A stretch of 64,000 bases of DNA from Lophium mytilinum (taxonomy: Eukaryota; Ascomycota; Dothideomycetes; Mytilinidiales; Mytilinidiaceae): contig MU004181.1 of assembly GCA_010093605.1 (NCBI GenBank), forward strand, positions 434,001-498,000, given 5' to 3'. Every line of letters starts with the position of its first letter. Position 1 is the first letter of the stretch. The position numbers and the translations under genes are program-made. This document shows, piece by piece, positions 43,649-54,461 of the stretch. The notes beneath the pieces were generated by a model. It was not told the origin of the DNA, did not search any database, and worked only from the letters and a program-made list of their open reading frames with translations.

Positions 43649-45010
43649 ATGGCCGACGGCTCTTGGCTGCAAGACCGCGCGGCAAACCCACCTGGTCCGG
43701 ATAATGCTAGGCCTGTCGCAAGCTCACGCCCGCGGGTTCGTCCTTCTTCCTCTGTCTTAGAAGCGCTTCAAGCGGCTGCGACGTCATGCTATAACTCGAC
43801 GGATGGTGGCGTGACTCTAGTCGCGGCGGCGCGCATGTCAGCTCCTACGGACGTTGCCCTCCCGGCGTCGCAGTCTTCGGTAACAAACCTACAATTTAAA
43901 CCACATACAGGATACTCACTCTACTAGCTTACTACCCTCCCGGCAAAGACGTTCCCTTGGACCAAACTTCCCGCCGAGCTCAAGCTCAAAGTTTCCCGCG
44001 AAATCTTGACTTTCCCGAACATGATCCTCAAGATCATAAAGACAGACAAGTACGGCCACGCGATTTGCGTTGGCACGGAGTACTCGACTAGGGACTGGGT
44101 CCATTACGGTCCGTGGGAAGGGCCGACAGTGGTGGACCAAAAGCTTATCGCGGTCATGCAACAGCCCTTTATTCTGGCCCTCCTAGGCTCCTCCGAAAAG
44201 CGTATGACAGCTAGCCTTGATGCCACGATGAAGAGACTTCAGGATGCCGACGTTGAGCTCGGACTCGAGGCTTTCTATAAGGGTAGTCGCTTCGAAGCTC
44301 CTCTCCAGCGGTACCATGCGACGATTGGAACTCTCAACCCCAAGAGCTTCGTGCAACTTCGAGAGTTTCACCTCCTTCAAAACTACAACAAGGAAAAACT
44401 GACAACTCTTTGCAAAAGGTTGAGTAAGATTAGAACCTTGCGAGTTCTCAAGCTTGGATATCCCGCCGTCACACAGCGGTTGATAGACTTGCATAAGGCC
44501 GACCTTGATCGGCCTTCTCCTGACGTCCGTCTTGCAAGTCGCCATACCGGGTCGCAAGTACCTGCTCTCATAACGGAGCTTGTTCATGCTGCTGCACACC
44601 TCATTGCTACACCGGGCAACCGCAATTGGAAGAACATCTTGGAGCTGCACCCGAACATCGGTTGCGAGAAGTGGATCTCGCCCGGGGAGGGATTTATGGA
44701 GGCGCATCCATGGCTTCAGTGGGACAAGGAGGCAAGAATGATGAATGGAGACGATGTACGCGGCTTCCGAGAGCTGTTGAAGACAACTGTCCACGAAGCA
44801 GGACTTACTTTCGCGGGAAGAAATTTGAACAAGATGGGGGAGATGGAGATCATGAGAGTACTTCGCGCGGGCAAGAGGATCTGGGACGAGGATCAGGAAG
44901 CAGAAGGTAGGCGTCCGCAGCTGAAGCATCGGCTTCTACCACGGACGATACCTGTGAAATCTCTCAAAAGCAGCCAGGCTCTCCAAAGCAGCCAGGACAA
45001 GCGGGCTTAG
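43649..45010 (+). CDS. F-box-like family protein, 437 aa, two exons
   Basis: Exon 1 is 43,649-43,879 (77 codons) and exon 2 is 43,928-45,010 (360 codons plus TAG). The 48-bp intron starts GTAACA and ends CTAG; phase 0, and exon 2 is closed by a TAG just upstream, which fixes the splice. Exon 1 is a disordered Ser/Ala/Pro-rich leader without RING cysteines. Exon 2 opens LTTLPAKTFPWTKLPAELKL followed by KVSREIL, the F-box-like helix, at the same relative position as in the RING-bearing genes. The family signature is weaker here: LEAFYKGSRFEA. FVQLREFHLLQNYNKEKL and RTLRVLKLGYPAV follow as later family blocks. The C terminus is basic, with two SSQALQSSQ-type repeats. This may represent a RING-less branch of the cluster. 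No tail core is evident 3' of it. Confidence 0.75.
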
Positions 45011-45442
45011 GAGTGCGGTATGCGAAGCTCTTCCACACTCCACGGGTATGCACACACCGAGATGGATTGTGTCGACTAGGTATGGCGCACAAACCCATAT
45101 ACGTGGGACTCAAGGGGTATGCTCAGGCAGGTACTACAGGTTGAATCTCCTGGCCCACGGATATTGAGTAAGAGCGATGGCAAACCAAGCGGACAAATGG
45201 ATACCTACTCTATAATCACATCCGTTGTTATGAACGTCTCAAGGTAGACGGCGTTCGTGACACCTTGGCTTTTCATGATACTGCTAGCCTGTCTTCATCA
45301 AGCGTAGTGCAGTGGAATTTACTCAATTGAACCCGAACCGATATTATTTGATGGTAATCTGAGTAACAAATGCTAGAATGTGAGGCAATACATGCTAAGA
45401 CACTGTGGCGTTGCAACATTGACGTAGATATGGCCTGGAATG

Positions 45443-45466
45443 ATCACGTGGACTGTCACGTGAAGC
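45443..45466 (+). promoter_or_regulatory. Paired CACGTG boxes upstream of the 45.5-kb gene
   Basis: TGATCACGTGGACTGTCACG followed by TGAAG contains two CACGTG hexamers 12 bp apart, about 80-105 bp before the ATG. CACGTG is bound by basic helix-loop-helix and related factors in fungi. The TCACRTGA form also resembles the motif shared by the promoters at 9.4 and 20.4 kb. Confidence 0.4.
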
Positions 45467-45545
45467 CTTGATTACCGAACTCCGCAGGTCTTGCAGGTCG
45501 GCCACGGTACTGAGCCCCCCACTAACCTCGCCAAAACTGTCCACC

Positions 45546-46616
45546 ATGGATACCTCACGGTACTACTACGGGCTTCCGTATAACAGCAAAGCCCCCCCTC
45601 CCGTCGATATCACATCAATTGCCACTGCGCAGTCTCTACGAACTTGCGCGAAATGTAGAACCGCGAACCCCAAGAGCTTCTTCGTGAGCGCGTCCTGCGG
45701 ACATGACACCGTCTGTCTCATGTGCTTTCGCGTTTGGCTCAGCGAGTCTCTAAAGATAGACTGTTTCGTGTGCAAGCACGACTTCTCAGCTGGGGAGGTT
45801 ATAGGGGCTCTTTGCACGCGGGAGATGCCCGAATCTGGGGTACGAGATGCCATTGCGCAATGGAAAGAAACTAATCTGACGGTCATGGGACTATAGGATC
45901 AATACACTGCATACACGAGTTACGCGACCCTCCCAGCAAGCATCATAGCCGATTTATCGGCCACGTTTACGCTGGACTCTCCCTTAGAGGTGATCAAATT
46001 CGACGACTTCCAGGATGGATACGCCGTGGTGGGTGGAACATGGCCGTACGGCCGTGGAATGGAACCGTTCACTCTAGATATCGGTGAAGTCTTCAAGATG
46101 TGCAAAGACAAGGGCACGGCGATGCCTCCTACTGTTCGCATGCAGCAAGAAAGCATGCTATGGCAGATATTCTTTGGCAACAATGCGCTAGCCTTCACCT
46201 CCCTGGAAACAGCGCGACGACTAAGCCACGGACCAACTCCTCATTGGTACAAGCTAGTAAAAGAAGTCCATATTGCGACCATCGTCGCAAAGGATCACGA
46301 CGAGGCTTGCAAACTGATCATTAACAAGCTTTCAAGGGATCCACCTCCTGATCTCCGACGTGTCCTTGTATCCGCTGAGTGCATGGACGAATGGTTACGG
46401 ATGAACCATAGATGCAATACCCCTTTCCTGCAAAGTCTGCCTGATCTGATAGAAAGGCTCGTACTTCGACTCGCGAAGTTGATTGTCGCAATCGATAAAA
46501 AGGGCTCCTGGACGCGAATTGAGTGGGACCCCACCGGTCCGCGAGACATCTGGATCTGTGATTGCGATCCCAATCAACCCAGTCCCGGCACGCATCGACG
46601 GGAGACATGCTCATAG
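45546..46616 (+). CDS. RING plus F-box-like protein, 337 aa, with in-frame TAG before a conserved tail
   Basis: Exon 1 is 45,546-45,839 (98 codons) and exon 2 is 45,897-46,616. The 57-bp intron (GTACGA to CTATAG) is in phase 0 and at the same place as in the paralogs. The start CCACCATGG is a strong initiation context. Exon 1 holds a C3HC4 RING (C34, C37, C51, H53, C57, C60, C73, C76). Exon 2 begins DQYTAYTSYATLPASIIADL, the F-box-like helix, then has the signature region WQIFFGNNALAF and later VSAECMDEWLRMN and LVLRLAKLIVAIDKKGSW. RING domains usually recruit E2 enzymes. The TAG at 46,614-46,616 is followed in the same frame by 62 more codons (FEREGAEVQFDNRYQEVLRI, then LRGRTLRND...) that align with the tail of the 51.7-kb paralog, ending at a TGA (46,803-46,805). 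So the protein is either truncated or made longer by readthrough. Confidence 0.7.
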
Positions 46617-47009
46617 TTTGAGCGAGAAGGTGCCGAGGTGCAGTTCGACAACCGGTACCAAGAAGTACTTCGTATTCTAAGAGGTCGAACGCTCAGAAAC
46701 GACAAGGAGACGGTAGAGTTGATTGTTGCGGGAAAGGCAAAACATCTAAACATGGGACGCCCAAAACGCGAGCGCATCGGAGAGGTGGAGCAACTGCATG
46801 AATGAGTAGCCAGAGGCACTGAGGGGGCAGCAATGGTGAGCTAGTCACGAAATCCGATGATAGTGTACGCTAATCCTACTATAGGTTTCAGTGCAGAGTG
46901 TCGCGAGCATCAGTAAGTTGGAATGCATCAGGAAGTAGTAGTGCTCAAGTTGTGCAGTATTAGGTCAAGGTCTTGGGGAAATACCGATGGATTACTATTC
47001 AGGTTCGAC

Positions 47010-47080
47010 CTTTGCTCGCTCGACGTCGCTGTGAGGAGTATCCTGGCTAGCAGAAACCGATGTAGACAAAACGTAGTCTA
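47010..47080 (+). repeat. Tail-element copy 3' of the 45.5-kb gene
   Basis: TTTGCTCGCTCGACGTCGCT then GTGAGGAGTATCCTGGCTAG occurs at about 47,011-47,050. It is followed by GATGTAGACAAAACGTAGTC, equivalent to the GTCAAAAGGCAG block of other copies. Sense orientation, about 200 bp after the final TGA of the gene. Confidence 0.65.
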
Positions 47081-47765
47081 TTTCCTACGACATGAAGGTT
47101 CACCTCACGTGCTACACGTTTGCATGCCTACTGCCAAATCTCATGCAGTAGAAAATAGACTACCAGAATACTATGACCAACCAATTACTAACTATGGGAG
47201 CATCCCTAACAGTAATACCTAGCTTCGAAAGTAGTACGTGAGCCGTGCAAGTATCTATATAGGGGACTCGTAGCTACACTATCTTTCGGGAAGGCTCACA
47301 CCTCTGCGCGCTCTGAATTACATCCGTAAATGCTTTTCCTCGATATGTATGTAAACAACTCTCTCACGCTCCTGATAGTGTCCAATCTTTTCTCCCCGGT
47401 CAGTGGTCACATTCACATACTCTTCCACCTTCGTGAAAACGCAACAAACGGGAGATATACCAAAGTATCAGATGGATAGCAATCGAAGTCACCGAGGTTT
47501 CTACTCAGTCTAATCGAGATATGAAGTGACGGTCCTTGCACAGAGATGAGGTTGGGGCGCAAAGATTGCGCTACGGCAACCTCCAGCGTCCGTCTTGCAA
47601 CCATCTTCGCACGTCGCTCCCACCAACTACGCGCACACCTTCATTAACCTCGTATGTATCCTATGCATCCTGAAAGACATACCTTGGGATTTCCTGACAC
47701 TTAGATAGCGATATGAGTCGTTTCACTCCACCGGGACCTCTATTTTCGAGGGCGGCTCGAGACCG

Positions 47766-49651
47766 ATGACGGCGAGCAGCGAGCCGAAACCCCACCAGAG
47801 CATATCCAAGATTTCGACCGCATATCGTCCGCTAGTCTCCAGTCCTGCTGGGCTTTGGCCAACTTCGCCCACGGCTTATTCTGCGCAGTACTCACCGAGC
47901 TTGCGCACTACACCCGGACGCATCTGGTCGCTGGCTCACGGCCTTCCATTGCGGTACACTATGACCACATGAGCACATCATCAATTTCTATTAATTAAAG
48001 TACTTCTATTAACATAGTTGCAGCATGATAGGTCGTATCGAAGAAAGCCCGCCCATCGGCGACCAGTTCGGTCTACTTCCAACGAGCTGGAACCCTCTAC
48101 CTCTTCCTAATGAGACAACTCCAGCCGGACTCTCCACAGAAGACTTCCTTTTCCCTATCGATGCACTAGACTGGCCAATTTTCCTATCGATGCACTGGAC
48201 TTGCCACTTTTCCCTATCAATGCATTGGACTGGCCAACAACGCCGGCTACCTTCATTAACAAGCGTTTCTTAACCGAAGCCGGGAGGTCATTGCATTCAG
48301 TGCGTCCTAGTTTCATCAGCCGTGGATTGGAACAGGGAGGCCTTGTGGTGGAGGACGACCCAAAGGATACCGCGGCAAGCACTTCAACCCCACCGCTTCC
48401 TCTAGGGAATTGCAGCATTTGCATGCAGGATATGAAAGGAAAGGATATCACGACGACATTTTGTGGTCATACGTTCTGCCATGGCTGCCTCAAGGAGTGG
48501 CTCCAGCACTCGCCTCACATGAATTGTTCCGCCTGTAGGCGGCAATTTACGATGGCAGATGTTGTGGGAGTGACTGTATCCGGCAATTTGCTGACAACGA
48601 GGGTAAGCTAGCCCGAAAACATATACCAATTCATATGGTAGTGTTGACTTATCGTGAACAGGACGAATATCAGTGGTACCCGTCGTTCTCTGAGCTGCCA
48701 GATAATGTCAAAGCGGACATGCTGGCTACATTAAAGCTGCCCTCATCGCTCCAGGTCTCTCGTGTGCGAGACAATAGCCACATAATGTGGGGTTACTGTC
48801 TTGCGCCGGCCAGGAATCAAATTTCATATAGCCACTCTGTCTACGTCGATCTTGACACACTATTCGAAAACTGCGTAAATCATAAGGCGAGCCGGACTAG
48901 AGACTTTGAGGAGGCATTCTTGTGGGAAGCCTTCTTGAGAGCCAACGCCGTGGCTATCCATAACACAGCATCTTTTGGATCGTTATACCATCTCAGTGCC
49001 GACGCATGGGGCTGGATAGAGGTCATTGAGGTAGACAGCCTCTACTCATCGGACTCACAAGATGCCTTTCGCTTGCTGTGCAACTATATCGTCAAGACAC
49101 GGCCAAGCTCTCGGGAAACGAAGAAAGCCAAGTCTCTTCGAGAGATACGACTCACAGCGGGTTTCCTGGACCAAGAACTCCAGGACATATTCTTCAACAA
49201 GCGCGGAGACTTTCTTTCTGCTGTTCGAGAGCTTGCGAAGACCATCTCAGTGTCAGCCGCGAAACTCATCTTCGCTATTCGCGATGGTCAGACAAACGTC
49301 AGACTCATGCTCGATCCGCTCGCGTTCAGCAAGAAGTGGCTCTGCTATAGTGGCAACCCTTGTCAGGGGCATTCAAACATCACGTATTAGCATCTACCGC
49401 GAATTGATCGCGCGGACTGCACGCAAGAAGAGCAGGAAGCCGCAGCAGCGGTGTTCCATAGCGAAATTGAGAGAATGGCAGCAATCCTAAAGGGTCGCAA
49501 AGGCATATACCGGGCCTCTAAATCAGAGACCAATCGGATTATTGAAGAAGGGCAACCTTTGTAGAATGGCAAGAAGCGCAAGCGCAAGCTGGAGGATGAC
49601 GAGGACCCCAGAAGCTGTGCCGGGAACCGGCAAAAGGCACGTCGACGATAG
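47766..49651 (+). pseudogene. RING plus F-box-like gene with one frameshift and two in-frame TAGs
   Basis: The model has three exons: 47,766-47,953, 48,024-48,602 and from 48,662. The introns are 70 bp (GTACAC to GCAG, exon phases match) and 59 bp (GTAAGC to ACAG). A one-base loss inside a 30-bp minisatellite (48,150-48,239) breaks the frame before the RING. The RING is otherwise perfect (CSICMQDMKGKDITTTFCGH, TFCHGCLKEW, NCSACRRQF). Exon 3 opens DEYQWYPSFSELPDNVKADM and has the family region WEAFLRANAVAI and VSAAKLIFAIRDGQ. TAG at 49,388 is followed in frame by PRIDRADCTQEEQEAAAAVF and SEIERMAAILKGRKGIYRAS, clearly homologous to the 51.7-kb gene. A second TAG at 49,562 is followed by NGKKRKRKLEDDED, a nuclear-signal-like end, to a third TAG at 49,649. 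Probably a young pseudogene. Confidence 0.7.
48150..48239 (+). repeat. 30-bp coding minisatellite, three units of 30, 29 and 30 bp
   Basis: TTTTCCCTATCGATGCACTA then GACTGGCCAA is repeated three times with small changes, encoding FPIDALDWP-type units. The middle unit lacks one C (TTTTCCTATCGATG), which shifts the reading frame of the host gene. The loss looks like replication slippage. Confidence 0.75.
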
Positions 49652-50362
49652 TCTGGCAAAGCAGAAGCTGTGCTTTCAGCTACGTGCGGTGCGGTAGGGT
49701 GAGTAGGCTGTCAAGCGGCCTGTGGTAGGCTTGGATGCTGGGAGGGGGTTTTCACTGCCTGGATATGGCTATGCCGGAGACGCTAATGGTTCCGTATCCC
49801 TGCGCGCACGGCATGTTCGCTGGAAATCTGATGTTGCCGGCGGATTGATACTGGCTTATGGCGATCGCTCCCTTTCTGGCTGCTGCAACTTACCTCACGT
49901 TCTGAGGCTATGGATAAGCGGCTTGGTTCTGATAGATTGTTCGTGAAATGAAGATGCTAGACTAGGCTCGGCGATGCTTTATTTTGCTTCAAACACATAA
50001 CACTCGTTGGCTCTCATTGCGAGATTAAAGTAGTAACCAAAACATGACAATGCGGAATCGCCCTTATGAATTTACTGTGAGGATATATACCACTGCTCTG
50101 TTTTCGCTATTGCTCGTTCGATACCACCGTGAGGGGTCTCCTGGGTAGTGTTCCTATGTTCAGTCAAAAGGTTGTGTTATTTCCCTTGTGATGACCTTAC
50201 ATTATCTATGAAGTTTCCAACACCGCCTGAGCTGCCACAAGCCGCTGCGGTATGATGAGCGGCTCACGTCAACCTGTAAATCTTCCCCACTCGAAAAACT
50301 TTCCGCCGACACAGCCTACGACGAGCCCCCCGTCTTCCCCCTTCCGCTACCCTGCACCCACG
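49652..50362. other. Intergenic; tail-element copy at 50,105-50,190
   Basis: GCTATTGCTCGTTCGATACC then ACCGTGAGGGGTCTCCTGGG lies at about 50,105-50,148. GTTCAGTCAAAAGGTTGTGT follows at about 50,158-50,180. This is one of the best single copies of the tail element, in the sense orientation of the 47.8-49.65 kb gene and about 455 bp after its last TAG. No other feature is seen. Confidence 0.65.
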
Positions 50363-51004
50363 ATGCCCAACCTGGAGGACTTCTCTTTCTTTCCATTTGT
50401 GCCTTGAACAGCGCCCCTGACGGCTAGCCCTGCGCTAGGATCAGTCCGACACTCCATCAATCATGCGCATTCCCCTCCGCCCATCGAATGTTTTCCGCGC
50501 AGCCTCGCCAGCCAAGCAGCGCGTACGGCAAGCTTGGACGACAAATCCGAAGACTCGGTTTGAAACGAGTCAGCATTTGCGCCACGAGAGAGCGCGCTGC
50601 ACTCATACACATCTTTTACCAATGCGGGCCCCGTAAGTGCCACGTATGCATCCGATCTTATAATACTGCACGACCCGCTCGGCGTTGGGCATCTGATGCG
50701 ACTGGATCTCACACGCCCCCTAGCTCCGAGAGACGTATGATATTGCACGCCAGATCCCATGGCGGAGCGTGTAGGCTGCCCGACGTTGATGCCAACGGTT
50801 GAGTTCGTAGATGGCCAACCCACGATCACGGTGCCCGATCTTCGAATAGGTGCTGTATGTAGCAAGTGGAAGCACTCCGAACAAGAGTTTATGGTGACAT
50901 CCTGTGGCCATTGTTGGGCTTGCTGTTTGTGGAGTCCTAGGGATGGAATGCGTGTTGAGATTGGCCGCGGGAGCAGCGACACCATCTGCTCCACCAATGC
51001 GTAG
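50363..51004 (+). pseudogene. Relic of a RING-type paralog with three in-frame TGA codons
   Basis: From ATG 50,363 one frame runs to 51,002 with only three interruptions, all TGA. It contains Pro/Ser-rich leader sequence, then PTVEFVDGQPTITVPDLRIG, and AVCSKWKHSEQEFMVTSCGH followed by CWACCLW. The last part matches the first half of the neighbouring RINGs, but one CxxC cysteine is replaced by W and spacing after CGH is changed. The F-box-like exon is absent. Each TGA could come from CGA by one C-to-T change. A nonfunctional copy. Confidence 0.5.
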
Positions 51005-51738
51005 GGGATCGAGTTCGGTGATGAGAGGAGGATGCAACGAGGGTTTGTAGGGTAGGCCGAGGCAGGGCTTGGGTGAGCTGACGCAGCTTGGATCGAATAG
51101 CGCTCTCCGTCCCGTGAATAGTAGATAGCGCATCCGTATTTTGGTTACGACTCGATTGAAGCGAAGCCTGGCTCGGACCCCACGTCTCCTGAAGAGGAAG
51201 CGCAGTGGGAGGCTCGGTGCAATTGGCAGAGTAGGAACTGAGGGAGGTTTGAAGGAATAGTAGTTGTTGCTGGTGTGCTCACGTGCTTTCCCTTTTGCTG
51301 CAGTAAGTTTCCTATGATAAATCATTCCTCCACATGCAACAGTCGAGCTGTCAAGGCGAGAAGAAAGCCCCTGTTCATCACACTGAACTAGCATAGCCAG
51401 ATTTGAGGTGAAATATACGAGATTTCTCCATGTCGAGCTAATTAGCCTCAAGGATACTCGTATCGCAATATTGAGCTGCAAAGTCAAACCATATAAGTGT
51501 CAAATCTAGGTGCACAGCCAAATGGCAGAGAAGTGCTCCTGATATCCCCTTTCCCCGTCCGCGGGTCTAGTGTTGCCAAGGCCGAATGGCCCATGCGCTC
51601 GCTAGTGCTTGAGTGCGGTGCTCAACCCCCCATGAAATTCCGTCATCCAACTTCGAATTCGTCTTCCCCGAATTAAGACAGCAAGCCTGCGTCTTGAATA
51701 CTTTTCTTCACTGTCTCCTCAACTCAAAGAGCGTAAAG
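51005..51738. other. Intergenic region, no gene recognised
   Basis: Minus-strand open frames cross this stretch but overlap the relic at 50.4-51.0 kb and have no domains. The last part is probably the promoter and leader of the 51.7-kb gene; no clear TATA box is seen. Confidence 0.4.
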
Positions 51739-53163
51739 ATGAGTGACACCAGCAGTACATCCGGAAGTGCTTGGTCAGACTCGGAGCCCGAGTTTGACTT
51801 CCCCCCGCATGATGGGTCCAGATCGGGACCATTTCAGCCAGCTGCACTCCCTGTCGGAGTCCCTATGCTTGGACTGAGTGCGGAAGCTTTGGCATCCATC
51901 TCACACCAGGACGAAGGCCCACTCATGCCGCTATGCAACTCCTGCTTCGAGGGCAAGAAGCCGACCCGGTTCATCCACACCTGTTGCAATCACGAGATAT
52001 GCAAGAAGTGTTTCATTCGGTGGATACAGCTATCAGAGCATCACGATTGCAGATGCCCGATCTGCAGAAAAACGTTCACGCTTGTGCAGGTACTCGGCGC
52101 ACAACTCTCTGGGCGGATGGTATCAGAAGCAACTGCAACAGAATTTCAAGAAATTGCAGTAAGTTGTTAAGCTCAAATCATTCTCTCTCTGGGCTGCCTG
52201 CTGATTGATTTGAATCAGGAACTTTATCATCAGCATCGCCCGCTCAAAGCTTTCTCGGAACACGCCGAGCTCGAACTGCTCGACAGCTTCAAACTCCCCG
52301 GTCCCTTCTACATTACGCATATCGAGCGTGGAGGGCACAAAATCAAAGGGACCTGCCGCCGCCCAGGCCGAGGAGAGAAAGAGTCCGACGTTGATCTGGC
52401 GAGAATGATGATGAAATATCGACAGCGACGTGCATACCACTTACGAAGGGGTCATGGCGACCGAAGCGTAGACATCCAGAAAGGGCTTGTCTGGGAGACG
52501 CTATACGGAGCCAATGCATTCAGCTTCGGGTCCTTCAGTACTCAGAACCAGGTCGATCGCTTCTCCAGGCATGCCTTTCGCTTGATGGACTTCATGGACG
52601 TCAATACTCTAGTTGGACGGGACGCACAAGAAGCCTTCCGGCAGCTGTGCGATCAATTAGCGGTCATACCGGTGACGTCTGCGAATGACTACCGGGAGTT
52701 GTTGCTCTCCGAAGACTGCATAGATGAATACCTCTGCCATTCTTTTGATTCCGGACATCGCAACTCGCTCGCCAATCTCCCAGGCCTCATCGACTTGGTA
52801 CTCCGTCTCGCCGCAAAGCTGATCTTTGCCATCCACACCAAGGGCTGGAACTTCGCTTTAGGAGGTTGGGGCCGTAACGCCCTCCGGTACAAATGGTCTT
52901 GTCCATTTGCTCACATTGTCCCGGGACACCGATATCCCTCCTCGCAGTTGAGTCGCACAGAGTGCACTCAAGACCAAAAGGATGTCGCACAAGCCCTTTT
53001 CATCAGAAAGTACGGAGAAATGGTCGAATCGATCAAAAATGAGCAAAACTTCTACGAGGCGTCCCCTGAGGAAGTTGCAGCCATCATACAACGATTCAGA
53101 CCTACTCGACCCGACCGCCTTTCACTGAAGCGGAAGCGTGAGGCGGCGGCTGGGCAGGGCTAG
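51739..53163 (+). CDS. RING plus F-box-like protein, 454 aa, intact reference member
   Basis: Exon 1 is 51,739-52,158 (140 codons) and exon 2 is 52,219-53,163 (314 codons plus TAG). The 60-bp intron is GTAAGT to TCAG, phase 0. Residues 1-62 are acidic and Ser-rich. A C3HC4 RING follows (C66, C69, C83, H85, C88, C91, C106, C109) with the typical RW after the fifth cysteine. Exon 2 has KAFSEHAELELLDSFKLPG, a worn F-box-like helix, then WETLYGANAFSFGSF (family signature), SEDCIDEYLCHSF and LVLRLAAKLIFAIHTKGW. The tail runs SRTECTQDQKDVAQALFIRK to a basic end RLSLKRKREAAAG, a possible nuclear signal. RING proteins usually act as E3 ubiquitin ligases; pairing with an F-box-like part in one chain is unusual. 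This copy shows no stop or shift and is the yardstick for its neighbours. Confidence 0.8.
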
Positions 53164-54318
53164 GGTGGGGTCTGAGGGCAGATTGAGGGCTTCCAAGGAA
53201 AGAGAGAAAGCTTGAGAGGAAAAAGGGGTATTCTCGAGGCGTGTAAAAGCTTCTTGGGAAGTTGTAATAGTAATAATCGACCTGGGTGGACGTGATAAGA
53301 GGCTGAGGTGGATAGAAAAGGTTCTTTTTGTTTCACAGAGGGGTCCATAGCGCACAAATCCGTGAGCCTTAACATTGCGTTTCTGCAGCTACAATGTCAC
53401 CCACACGGCTACCCACACGGCTCAGGTACTGCTTTGGAAACTAGATGCCATTGTCAAAAGTGTCTCTTGTAGTCACGTAGCTGACATGTCAAAACGATGT
53501 CTGATTCGATGTCTGATTCTCAAGGCATCAGCTTCTACACGTCATGAAGACAAGGCAGGCCTTCAAAAGGCTCCCTTGTACTCGCTCGAACAGTATTCTT
53601 CTCACTCAATACCACCGCCAGGGGCGGCCTAACCAGGAGGTTGAGATTCAAGCAAGACGAATTCAGACTCTCATTGCGTGACTAAGTTCGTTGCGATATC
53701 CCCTGCGATGGCAGGAAATTCAGGTCCGATGGTAGAATATTTCCATTGATACCGAGTGCAGCGTCCATCCGAAGGCACATATATATTTCCATGAGCCCCC
53801 AACAATGAAAATCATGCCCTCATAGACTTGATAAATCATATGCTACTGATGAAGAACACACAGCTGCAACCTTTAATGAAAAAGCATAGAATGCTCTCGG
53901 GAAAGGTATCCTACGAATGACTCGGCCCTCTACTCTACCCTTCTTTCTCTCCCTTCAGCTTGCAGCTGTGCTTGATAATCTTTGATACCTACGTACCATC
54001 GTTCGAGTTTCGCCGAAATATCCCATCTGAATGCCAAAACACGAACACCGCTGCAGAGCTGACATTCGCCACCGGTTTGCTAGACGCTTCATTCCAGTGG
54101 TCTCTTACATAATGGAGGAGGGTATCAAGCGCGAATAGCATTACATCCTACCATCGAGGTGGTTCAGGAGCATTGTAGTCTCTTTTCACAACAACATCAC
54201 TGCTTGAGGTACGTCAGCCGTCCCGAACACTCCGAGCTAATCTATCTTGCCCGTCCGCAGAAATTGACCTACGTGCTGAATACTCGAACAGCTAATCCAT
54301 ATACAATTTTTCGCTTCC
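53164..54318. other. Intergenic; tail-element core at 53,580-53,640
   Basis: CTCGCTCGAACAGTATTC then CTCAATACCACCGCCAGGGG and CGGCCTAACC form a tail core in the sense orientation of the 51.7-kb gene, about 420 bp after its stop. The rest shows no gene. Confidence 0.6.
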
Positions 54319-54326
54319 TATATAAG
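54319..54326 (+). promoter_or_regulatory. TATA box of the 54.5-kb gene
   Basis: TATATAAG lies 136 bp upstream of the ATG at 54,462. Another ATG in good context at 54,439 (CCACCATGAC) opens only five codons before TGA and could be the original start of the gene before its RING exon was damaged. Confidence 0.4.
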
Positions 54327-54461
54327 ATCTTTTTCCTTGCATCTTTCCCGTGCGATATCACGGTCGGAATTGCCTCAATCATGCTTGAAAGCTGGGGGCT
54401 ATCAACTCTCTCAAAACGATATAATCTGGACTCCACCATGACTTCCTCCGGACGATGACAC

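Noticed and set aside
45230-45310. Tail-element core after the 43.65-kb gene
   Set aside because: GACGGCGTTCGTGACACC resembles the core only loosely and the better match would be on the wrong strand, so it was not counted.
49380-49440. An intron removing the TAG at 49,388
   Set aside because: GTATTAG could be a weak donor, but the nearest acceptors give introns of about 43 bp and put the following conserved frame (CTQEEQEAA) out of register; the sequence around the TAG is itself homologous to the paralog tail.
45546-49651. Reassignment of TAG to an amino acid in this organism
   Set aside because: Several intact genes in the window (43.65, 51.7, 20.5 and 25.4 kb) end naturally at TAG, so TAG is a working stop.
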